The notes under the pieces: model-generated
The model's database searches: none
The model's input: the letters and a program-made list of their open reading frames with translations, nothing else
Told to the model about the DNA's origin: nothing
Made by a program: the position numbers and the translations under genes
Source of the DNA: Bombyx mori
Lineage: Eukaryota; Arthropoda; Insecta; Lepidoptera; Bombycidae
Reading direction: 5' to 3'
Assembly: GCF_030269925.1 (NCBI RefSeq)
Contig: NC_085132.1
Location: 3,990,501-4,054,500 of the forward strand
DNA length: 64,000 bases
Shown: piece by piece, positions 11,801-23,800 of the stretch
Numbering within the stretch: the stretch's first letter is position 1
Layout: each line of letters begins with the position of its first letter

Positions 11801-14800
11801 GAGTGTAGAGCCGGAATATGAATGATTGATCTGTGAACAACTGTGACAGTAGTAGTGCAAATGAGGGTGTAGACATGTGTGTGTGTGGGCGCCTTTAGAC
11901 CTCCCAACAGTGATTAAGTTTTATAGGAAAGATAATCATAGGGTTTTCACACCCAAATGTAAAAATATTTAATGCATAGGCAAACCATTTGATAGGCAGC
12001 GGTTTGGCTTTGCTCCTGTCATTGCTGACGTCCATAAGCGACGGTAACCACACTAACCACTCACCATCAGATTGGCCGTATGCTCGTCTGCCTATACGAC
12101 AATAAAAAAAATATAAAAAAATGCCCACACTATCCCCGTCCCTGCCAATGAGTATCAAGTAGAAAATACGTATTTGACTTCATAAAAAGTTTGATAAAAT
12201 TAGATGTTTCTAAATAACACCACACCAGTGATTTAAATAGTAAGCTTAAAATGTATTTAAAGTATTTTTCATTTGTACAAAATAAAGATAAAATTAAGCT
12301 GTCATTTTCACCTATCGAGTTTATTTATAATTGCAGTTACAATCGACGCGGTATCGAACAAAGCGGAAAAGTGGCTAATTATGTTGAAACCGAGCAAATT
12401 GTGTCGATAATTTGTTCGGATAGCATCCACAGGGCTTCATTTGTACAGGTAAATTCACTATTAGAGTCATGCTTTTATCACTTTCAGCTTGAATGTTAGC
12501 ATCATCTATTTGTTACAATAGGAACTACTCAGTAAACACTAGCCCAAATACCCATACCCAATACCCAATATATATAAAAATGAAATGCTGTGCGTTAGTC
12601 TCGCTAAAACTCGATAACGGCTGGACCGATTTGGCTAATTTTGGTCTTGAATTATTTGTGAAAGTCCAGAGAAGGTTTAAAAGGTAAATAAATATGAAAA
12701 TACTCGGAAATAAATAAAAATAAAAATTTTGTTTTTCCTTTGATCCGTCCGTCGGACGGATTTATTTGTTTGTTGTAAGCTTATTTTATACAAAAGTTTA
12801 GGTCTTTTATTTATCGATTGAGGCACTACGAAGTCTGCCGGGTCAGCTAGTACCCAATATATTTTTCGAATAATGTAAAAAAATCAAAATAAATCTTATA
12901 AACTTACTGCACCGGTTTTGCACTGTCGTGATACCTAAAGATTATCTAAGTGAGCAGACAAGTTCACTCCCTTTTTGAAAACAAATACATTAGCCGGGTC
13001 GTCCTTCTTTCATGTAATAGTAGAGCTTAAACTCAACTTGATTTCTGCAAAGAGGTACTAAAACAGGCTCTTAATCTACAATCAGCTGGGTAAGACCTTA
13101 GGGCATAATACCGATGCGAAAATTGTAGGGAAAATACTAAATATTTATATATATAGGGTGTCCCACAAAAGGTATATGAAGCCGTATCAATAACGTAGGT
13201 AACATAGTAACCGTAATGACTACTTCGTGTAGTCGAACGCAATTAAATATACACTATTAAGAATAAAACAAAAACAACCTGATAAAATTTAAATGGGACC
13301 ACATGATAAGTAATAAAAAAAAAGCACCAGCTTTCAAATAAATAAAAAGATTCATCAAAATCAGTTATACCTAGAAATAAGTAATAAATTAACAGTACAA
13401 AACACAAAATACAGTTAATTAAGAGCAACTTCCTTTTTTAAAAGTTCGATCTAACTTAGTATCGATTCAAAGTAATTTTTATATTGAAATCCAATTATCT
13501 CCCAATATTTCGTCTGCCCCTAACGTCCTACCTCCTCAATTTACGTGATCATGATCCACGCAAATTACTAGGATCGCAGTACATAATATCGGGAAATGAA
13601 TAAATTTCAGAATCGTCAATTGAATCCGTCACAACACAAGACTATAAAATATCAAGTTTTTAAATCCACATAACGTCAATTTAGTTAACTGTTATTTTTG
13701 GGCAGTAAACTGACAACGGTCATGCACTGTTAACTTTGTAGTAACTGTACATGACTGAACAATGTTTGGGATCTTTTTATTTTGCCTACGTATCTTTCTT
13801 TTTTTTTTTTTGCCGGTAGCCACGGTATGGCATCAGAAAACAGAAAGTGTATTCTGAGGGTATAGCTATTCGGGTTTCATTTTGCTTGATAGGCGAGCTC
13901 GTAGCGTTCTACCTGAGAGAATTGCTAACATCTGCTCTAGCAAAGAGCAGTGCTTTGCCGTGTCTAACACCGGAACGCAGTGGTGACCCATTGAGAAGAT
14001 TCGCAATTCGCGCAAAACTGGACATTTAAAAAGCCCGCACGGGTGGAAGATCTACCACATGTACTTTTAGGATGCTTAAATAAAAGCGGCTCTAAACAAA
14101 ATAATAGAATGTTAATTTTTATGAAAAAAATTTACGATCTGTTTTTTATGGCGGGGATCATGGCCTCCTGGATTTTTTTAGCCGCGCATGCGCGTGTCGT
14201 AACCAAAGGTTTCGCCACATACATAAATTTGTATTGAATGTAGAATATTAATTTTGTTCCTTGGGCACAGGTACGAGGTTCGGTTCCAATCTTCTGGAGC
14301 CAGCCTGAATACAAGTTTCGTCCGCCACCACGACTTGATAAAAGTATGTACGAATTTGCGCTTGGACTAACTTTTACTTGGAAATAGAGATGCCAGTAGC
14401 ACATTCAAACCGCTGTCTACCGCTACATTTTTTTGTTTATTTAGACGGGAGGATGAGCTCACAGCCCGTCTGATGTTAAGTGGTTACCGTCCTCATTTAA
14501 ATAGCAAACATATTTTTTTTGTCATCGTTGCCCTAGCCGTTAAATATTTGTTGGAATTTTCGTTACTCAAGCCGTTAGCCCCGGCTTCGCCCGCGTGGGC
14601 AAGGAAAAGTGGCAATTGAAATTTTCTGAAGCGCCACTTAAATTTTCTAAAGATAATAAAACAGATTCCCTTGGTAATGAAATGCCTTTTTCGGGATAAA
14701 AGGTAGGCTATATCACAATCCTGGCTTAAAACTGACACTTTTATATGTATTTTTTTGTTGATCTTAAATGGGTGGACGAGCTCACAGCGCACTTGGTGTT

Positions 14801-17800
14801 AAGTGGTTACTGGAGCCCATGGACATCTACAACGTAAATGCGCCACCCACCTTGAGATATAAATTCTAAGGTCTCAAGTATAGTTACAACGGCTGCCCCA
14901 CCCTTCAAACCGAAACGCATTACTGCTTCACGGCAGAAATAGGCAGGGTGGTGGAACCTACCCGCGCGGACTCACGAGGGGTCCTACCACCAGTAAGTGT
15001 ATGTACAATAATTATGCCAATTCGATGCTTCGTTTCGATTTCATAGAATGACAAACGAACACACTTCCCTTGAATTTTTTATATGGATTGGTACAAAATT
15101 CGTACAGCCGAAGAGGAGTCCCATGCCGCCTTCAAGAAGCATTTCGAAGAACAACTGAACACTTACAAGCAAGTGTGCATAGTGAACTTAGTCGAGCAGC
15201 AGGGCAGAGAACGCGTGATATGGGAGGCGTACGGCAACCACGTCCTCAAATACGACAACCCTAATCTCATATATGCGACCTTTGACTTCCACGAGTACTG
15301 GTAAGTGTACCAACAATTTTTTGTTACCCTTTTTGGGTTGAGCTAATTTTTACAAATATTTTGCAGGAATTGCTAAAGGATTTTTGAAAAAGAGTTCCTT
15401 TAAAAACATTAACCCCAAAAAAACAATGCTAAATTCACAGCAAAATAACTTTAATGGTTAATTATTAATCTTATTAACTTATTAGAAACGTTATACATAC
15501 GCGCGTTCACACACGTCCGTACAGGTCGATACTTAAGGCCTATAATCAAACTGGGCAAACAGTCGGTTTTCCGACGGTCCGTATTTTGTACGCATTAATA
15601 GAGAGTCGATCTATCGACATCTCGCGCGTTTTTTATATAAAAATATTGATTTGAGATAAATTACGCATTTGGGTCTAGTGCTCCGAAGCTATAGCAACAA
15701 AAACAATTAACTGTAAAATAAACAAAGTGTAGGCTGTTTTTATTTATTTCGTAAATGCGTTAGTTATCTGGTGTTAGGTGGTTAACGGAGCCCATAGATA
15801 TGGGCTGAATGTCCCCATCCATCTTTGGACATAAGCTGGAAGTGCCAATTGCATTTTGTAAAGGCTGTCACATCCTTCGAACTGAAATGCATTATTGCTT
15901 CGCGGCACATAAAGGTGGAATTACGATAACCGTCCCGAGCTTCTAATATGTTGTATCATCGATAAATGCCAATTGACAATCGCAATTCGTTGGTGTAATC
16001 ATAGAAGGCTGGCACTTTGAGAAGGCGGCGCGACATGAGAACCATCTTGTCGTAGCCGCTGGAAATTATATACCCGATTCTGTAGACCGAATGATAAATA
16101 GTTGACGTCGCCCAAAACACGTCATTACGGATCCTCCCGATCCATTAACGGTACCAAAAGCACTGGTCACCGTCTTCGTCGAACCCGTCGCTTGCGACGA
16201 AGGGCTCAACGAACGAATTAACCCACAGACGCAGCCCACTGAGTTTCTCGCCGGATCTTCTCAGTGGGTCGCGTTTCCGATCCGGTGGTAGATTCTGCGA
16301 AACACTGCCCTTGCTAGGGCCAGTGTTAGCAACACTCCGGTTTGAGCCCCGTGAGCTCACCTACATGTTAGGGCGAAGCTGAAATAGCCTCTCAAGGCTA
16401 TCAACATAGGTAGGAAAAAAAAAGGAACGCTGCTATCTAATTTCCGGTACATTCCTTAGCCTCCTTAAGCCATCCACGGGAACAGATGATGATGCTATTC
16501 TAAACCACATTGCCTAACAGTAGTGGATCTTGTAGGGTCTTGTGGTAGCAGTCGCGCGGAGGATTTGATGACTGTCCATTTAAATTCCAGCCGCGGTATG
16601 CACTACGAAAACGTGAGCATCCTCATCAACGCAATAGCGGACATAATAACCGACATGCGTTTCTGTTGGCGTGACGACCGCGGCGTTATATGCACGCAGA
16701 ACGGCGTCTTCAGAGTCAACTGCATCGATTGTCTGGATAGAACGAACGTCGTACAAGTGGGTATATCGAAAAAAAAAAAGTGATATTGTCAATCATCATA
16801 TTAGATTATCTGTACGGTACCTTAAAAGTATCTATAAGCCGCGCAAATAAAGAAACGAATCTAAAATCGCGGCTGCGATCATGCGCTCTCACTCTAAACT
16901 ATTGCTGTCTTTAGTCGCACACGGCGCGTACTGCATGCAAAAAAATATCAATTCTGAATTTGTTACTGAGTTCGAGTTTTTTCACTTTCGAGTTGTGCGA
17001 CTTAGATGACTGGCAGCAAAAGTATCTATGGAAGTTGCATTCCAGGTGCGACCCCCCCCCCCCCCCTCTGCCAGGGCATAAAGTAAACTAAAGTACATTC
17101 TCATTTATTTTTTTATATTTTTTTACAATAAACTACTTTTTCTTTCTATTTTTCTTTTTTTTTGTTGACCCTATTTGCTGACCTTCGTTTCTTTATTGGC
17201 GCGGCTTATAAACATTTATCTGTGATTGTAAACTGTCAGTAGTAGTAGTTCTATTTTTCCAATTAGAAAGGCAAAGGTATCATACTATACAGCCTAATCT
17301 TTTGTATATTCTTTTTTATGAAAAATGATATGGAGCGAAATGATGGGAAGTTGATTAATTTGAAATATTATTGCGTGATGTTATATAGCATATCGCCTTG
17401 CTCGATCAATGGACTATCTAACATTGAAAGAATTTTTCAAATCGGACCAGTAGTTCCTGAGATTAGCGCGTTCAAACAAACAAACTCTTCACATTTATGA
17501 TATTAAGCATAGATATATCGCTCGTATAGACTGCTATCGCTAAATACGTGTTGGAGTTGCAACTGTGCCGGCTGGGGTTGGGCACGCCTGGCTGTGGTCT
17601 GCCGCCGCCGCTTCAGAGGGCGTTCCTCACCATGTGGGCGGACAACGGCGATGTCGTGTCGAGGCAATACGCCGGAACGAAGGCCCTCAAGGTTTGTCAC
17701 TACAATAAATTAATAATAACTAGTGGTTCCCCGGTATTTTTTACTGGTGGTAGGACCTCTTGTGAGTCCGCACGGGTAGGTACCACCACCCTGCCTATTT

Positions 17801-20800
17801 CTGTCGTGAAGCAGTAATGCGTTTCGGTTTGAAGGGTGGGGCAGCCGTTGTAACTATACTTGAGTACTTAGAACTTATATCTCAAGGTGGGTGGCGCATT
17901 TACGTTGTAGATGTCTATGGGCTCCAGTAACCATTTAACACCAGGAGGACTGTGAGCTCGTCCACCCATCTAAGCAATAAAAAAATAAAAATAAAGAAAA
18001 CAAGACTCGAAGATAGCAAAGCTGTTCGGCACACGTATTTTATGTCCAATGTAGAGTTCGAAGCCATGACCAACCTAGCAGTCCGAGTGACTAATTGCTG
18101 CGCCACCAGGTAATGTATACATGCATTGACTTTTATTTATACAGCGTACAGGGAATAGTTCTGAACTCTCGACTCGTGACAGGATGAGATTAAGACAAAA
18201 CGGTTGAACTGTTTAAATTTTCAAAAGGTTTTGCGAAGAGCCGTGTACGACAGAAATAAAAAAAAATTGCACGCGCGGACACCGATGCGTACAAAAAAAA
18301 TTATGGCAACATAAGTAATTTAATTACACATTTAATTGTACTGGCAACACAGTCGAATTCCACATTTATTATACGTACATCCCTATTTTTGTTCTATTGC
18401 GCGCCTTACTCTGTTGTTTTAAATATTCATAGCGTCGTATGATTTTAAGGGGGACTACACACGTACAGGCGAACGAAAGATCACGGGAATGATGAAGGAC
18501 GGCGTTGCATCAGCAAATCGGTAAGTTTGTTGATTTTCGTGTACCTCTTTAATATTCAATGTTTACAAAGTACGTAGAATATCTACAATTTCATAATGGC
18601 AATTATTAAATAATCGGAAACCATTAAAACATGATTATTGTGTATGAACTCTCTCTGTGCTAAAGAAGCTAAAGAAGATTTTTTTAATGATTAAATTTAT
18701 GAAAAACCGTTCTCGCCGGAAATTTTCAAGTTGGCATTTTCAAGTTTCATGGCTCCTACGATATAACTGTACAAGTTGCTACTTATTTTGTATTTACTTG
18801 CATATTTTTAGTATTTATTTGTATTTTATCGTATGTAAGTCTATCTTATTTTGTATTTATTTTTCACATGTGTATATAATAAGTATATATTTTTAAGTAA
18901 GTTTATTAAGATATAGCACCGTCCGTGCTAGTTTGCTTATTCCTCTCCCTGCAAGGTTGCCTGGAAGAGATCGCTTTTAGCGATAAGGCCGCCAATTTAT
19001 GTCACCGTCTATTTTTTGTTTTATATGCTTACTCTGTACATGTGGTGTTAAATAAAGAGTTATATTATTATTATTTTTTTAAACTTTAAATGGCTCTCAT
19101 GTAAAGTTGCAATACAGTTAAACCAAATAGCATTTCAGCCCTCGATATGTACTTAATTATTATATATTATTAAATTTATTAATATTCCAGATATTATTTG
19201 TCAACTTTCAAGGATGCGCTGCGTCAAGTGGCCATAGACGTAATGACGGGCGAATCGAAAACGATACCGGAACAACTGATCGTGCCGGACTGCAGCCGAT
19301 GCACTTCCGTTAAGGTGCTCACGTTTGACGTGCGTGCATGAATCAGCTTTCGATATAGGCCTAAACTAATTTCTGAAATACGACGTTAATGAGACGTTTC
19401 CGAAGTTGAAAGCGGAATACATTGCTGCTCTAACAAACAAAAAAAACATTAGCTAAGTAAAGCTTGTCGTTTTAGCGAATTCGAATTCGATTTCTCAAGG
19501 TGTGTGGCGCATTTACGTTGTAGATGTCTATGGGCTCCAGTAACCACTTAACACCAGGTGGGCTGTGAACTCGTCCACACATCTAGGCAATAAAAAATAA
19601 ATACTTGAAGACGCAATGTAATACATCAAAATTTCCGGATTGAAAACGCTTAAACCAAATTTGTGCTACTCTCACAGACAATGCACTAGGTCCATAAACA
19701 TCGCAATTTTTTTCCGCGGCTTGCGTTGCATTTTTACCTTTTTTGTAGTAAAATTTTAAAATGTATCGAGTTTCTTCATTAGATTCACACATCTTGACAT
19801 TACGAAAACTAAATAAAAATCACACATTTTCCTAATTTGAATTTGGTTAATTATCTTCCTTAAAATTTAAACTTTTAATGATACCAAAACCAGCCAGATA
19901 CCAATAGTATAGCCAAAGAGATTTTATTACAATTTCAGACATACTATAATGCGTAAAGATTTTTCCCCAACCTATTACTTAAAGACGCAATGTATGTTGA
20001 ACAAATTTAAATTGTCTCTTTTAAGTTCGTTGTCTCAGGGACAAAAATGTCGCACTTAAATTGGGTCTTGAAATTTTAAGTAACTTAATGACCGGCCGTG
20101 AATGTAAGTGGACAATTGAAGGTAGACAAGCGTACATCGAATCCACAGGTGTGAGGTTAACATCGCTCGGTAATGCTTTAGACAGTCTACTGTCCAAGAC
20201 CTTAATGTTATTGAATCAAAATATCAAAAGCATTCATAAATCATAGCCTTCAAACAAAAACGTACGTCTGCCTCGCTAATATTTGCAAAACGAAGCGACC
20301 AACGACCGCAATCCCATCCAGCTTCAACCAATATCATAAGAATCATTAACAGCCTATTTTAGTCCAGTGTTGGACATAGGCCTCGTCCATGGTTCGCCAT
20401 GCGACCCGATCCTCGCCACAGCCACTCGTCTCCATCGGCTGCCCGATATTCTGCGTATATCGTAGCTCTAATTACTGGCCGTCCCACACTACTTTTACCG
20501 GTCAGCGTTCTCCAGAACTCATCCCGCTCATCGATTATTGGCTGTTGGCAGATATGACCGGATTCATTGACAATTCAACTTGCTTATGCCTTGAACTATG
20601 TGGGTAGCTTTGGTTCTCTGGCGAATGACCTCGTTTTGGATATGATTCCTCAATACAACACCGAACATAGTCCATATCATAGCGCACCTTTTTTAAATTG
20701 CATATGTCGGTGGTGGTTACCGAAGCACATAGACATCTACAACGTAAATGCCGCCATCCACCTTGAGATATAAGTTCTAAGGTCTCGATATAGTTACAAC

Positions 20801-23800
20801 GGCTGCCCCACCCTTCAAACCGAAACGCATTTCTGCTTCACGACAGAAATAAACAGGGTGGTGGTACCTACCCGTGCGGACTCACAAGAGGTCCTACCGC
20901 CAGCAAAAGCTGAGCAATTTTAAACTCTGAAATATCGTAATAGCATTAGACTTAATATCGAAACTTTGACATTTAATTGAATTCGATCGATGATTCTCAA
21001 AGTTTTGTTCTTTCCAAAAAAAGGATCAAGCTGCCCCGGACACCGCTGCGATGGCGCAACACGTCAAGTCCCTAATCGACGACTGCAAGAAAATGTTGGT
21101 CGATACAGAACCGATACTTGGATCGTGGGGTCTGATCGACGCGGATCCACAGTAAGGAAACATCGTTGTACTTGATATGAGGACATCAAATGAAATGTTC
21201 AAATATCGCAGACAAATAGAAATTGTTAGCAATGAAATACGGGCTCGACGCGTATACTACGTATATAGCATATTTAAAAAAAACGGCGTTAAAAATTAAC
21301 ATTATTATTTATTGTCATTATTATTAGGGAGTCCAACACTCATATAAATATTAGCCTATCCATTAAGTGCATGTATTGTCTACATGGATAAGTTTCAAGT
21401 CAATCGGATGCATGGTTCAGTAGTTATAACGGAACATCCGTAAAAACCACTGTAGATTTATATGTTTATACTAGCTGACCCGGCAGACTTGGTAGTGTCA
21501 ATCGATAAATAAAAGACCTAAACTTTTGTATAAAATAAACTTGAAACAAACAAAAGGAATCCGTCCGACGGGGAACACATCAAAGGAAAAACAAAATTGT
21601 TATTTGTTATTTAATTCCGAGCTTTGTCATATTTTTCTACCTTTTAAACCTTCTCTGGACTTCCACAAATAATTCAAGACCAAAATTTGCTAAATCGGTC
21701 TAGCCGAGTTTTAGCGAGACTAACGAACAGCAATTCATTTTTATATATCGACGCTTGAAAGGTAAACATGACTAAGCAACAATGCGTGAACTTTACAGTA
21801 GACTAATTTAAAGTTGAAATACCTGAAAAATTATATTTTAACGAATCTAGCTGTAGGATTGAAATGATTTTAATAGACCTAGAAATATATATTTTTTTGC
21901 GCATCGAATATGGTTATTGCCTATCATTTATGTACAAAGCAATTATTGTCGCTTAGTCACGTTTGCCTTTCAAGCGTCGATTTATAGATGTTATTCCTTC
22001 ACCGTGGAAATCAATCGTGAACATTTGTTAAGTACGTATTTCATTAGAAAAATTGGTACCCGCTTGCGGGATTCGAACACCGTTCCATGCAGATACCAAT
22101 GCACCGGACTTGACCGGATGTCTTATCCATTAGGCCACGACGACGACAAACATTTATATATGTATTTACATTGCGTAGCACGGGCGATCCCCACGAAAGG
22201 GAAATGGATAGCGTATTAGTTCTGACTAGTGAAGTACGTATTTCATTAGAAAAATTGGTACCCGCCAGCGGGATTCGAACACTGTCCCATGCAGATACTA
22301 CTGCACCGGACGTCTTATCCTTTAGGCCACGACGACGACAAACATTTATATATGTATTTACATTGTGTAGCACGGGCGATCCCCACGAAACGGAAATGGA
22401 TAGCGTATTAGTTCTGACTAGTGAAGTACGTATTTCATTAGAAAAATTGGTACCCGCCAGCGGGATTCGAACACTGTCCCATGCAGATACTAATGCACCG
22501 GACGTCTTATCCTTTAGGCCACGACGACGACAAACATTTATATATGTATTTACATTGTGTAGCACGGGCGATCCCCACGAAACGGAAATGGATAGCGTAT
22601 TAGTTCTGACTAGTGAAGCCTACTACGTGGCGGACTACGACGAGACGTCGGACAGGCTGCTGTCCGTGCAGAGGGTGCCGCTGCGTGACGTCATCTCCAT
22701 AGAGCTGGGAACGTTCGACGCAAGTTCCACTGTGAGTAACACCCTTACAGTCCTCTCCCTCCTCCAATCGATCGCTCATTGCTGAGCCTCCTGAAACGCC
22801 CGCCTAAGATGCTAACACTAACCCAAATACCCGAAAATGGGTTTAAAACTGGAATTTAGTTAGTCTATTTTAAAAGATCTCATGTAAATGTGGTAATTAT
22901 GTTATAGTTTTTTTTTACAAATTCGTAGAGGATAAATTAATCATTTAGTATATAGACATTTCACGTGTAATTTATGTCTACATCGGTGTGTTTAGTGCGA
23001 TTTTTGTAACTTCTCGATTGCGTAAAAGTTAACTCAAATTTGCACGGATTTCCCTTGGAACAGTTTCCCTTCGTTTGCCGCTAGAGACGCTATTCCAACT
23101 CCATACAAATTTGAGTTAACGTTTACGCGATCGACCACGTTAAAAAACTCGCACTAAGCACGCTTTTCTCGTCATTTATAGTCTCTCATGTCGGTCAGTG
23201 GCAGAGTGAAGTGCGTCGCTCAGTCTTGTGTCCACGGACCGCTGTATTTATTTATTATACATTGCGCAAGACGATAGATACGTAATGAAAACAAACAACG
23301 GAATCATGGTCAAATGTACCGGATGGATGTGTGGCGGGTAGCCATCATACAACGCAAGATATTTGACAGATGCCAGAATCTCGCTTACGAAATTTTCAAG
23401 ATAAGCTTGCATATATACAAGTTCCTAACAACAACATTCGGACCGTCGGTCTACCGAGCAATATCACTCGTTCGATGGAAGATCTGCCCTTTCGTCGTTA
23501 AACCAAAGATGTAATTCTTTCAGATTTTCGGCGTCGGTCGCAAGTCAAATTCGGAGACGGTATACTGCATGCGCATCAATTACAGTTACAACGGCGATAG
23601 TGGATACTTCCACATGTTCAGGTCGACCTCGCTTCGGTTCTTCAACAACATGGCGGTCGCAATCAACACCAGAGACGAGATGATAGGTGAGTAAATTTAT
23701 AATGTAATTAAAACCCTTCTCAGTGCCCTATGTCAGGTTCAGTGGTTACCAGATGCCATGGTAATGAATAACATAAGTGTCATCACCATCCTTGTAAAGA

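Noticed and set aside
11442..11907. ORFs over the Bm1 head and GC-richer intron stretch
   Set aside because: They consist of Bm1 sequence on one side and unmotivated GC-rich DNA on the other. No splice sites fit them to a gene.
14520..14745. Possible separate element (GCCCCGGCTTCGCCCGCGTG)
   Set aside because: The phrase resembles the RTE-like family opening at 61655, but the rest does not align well by eye, so no boundaries can be given.
22044..22565. 173-codon open frame on the minus strand
   Set aside because: It runs only through the tandem array and repeats the same 64 residues. It is the antisense of the SINE/exon unit, whose length is a multiple of three, so openness repeats by itself.
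22031..22616. CRISPR-like or satellite array
   Set aside because: Only three units, each a recognisable SINE plus exon fragment; no spacers. It is a local tandem duplication in a eukaryotic gene.
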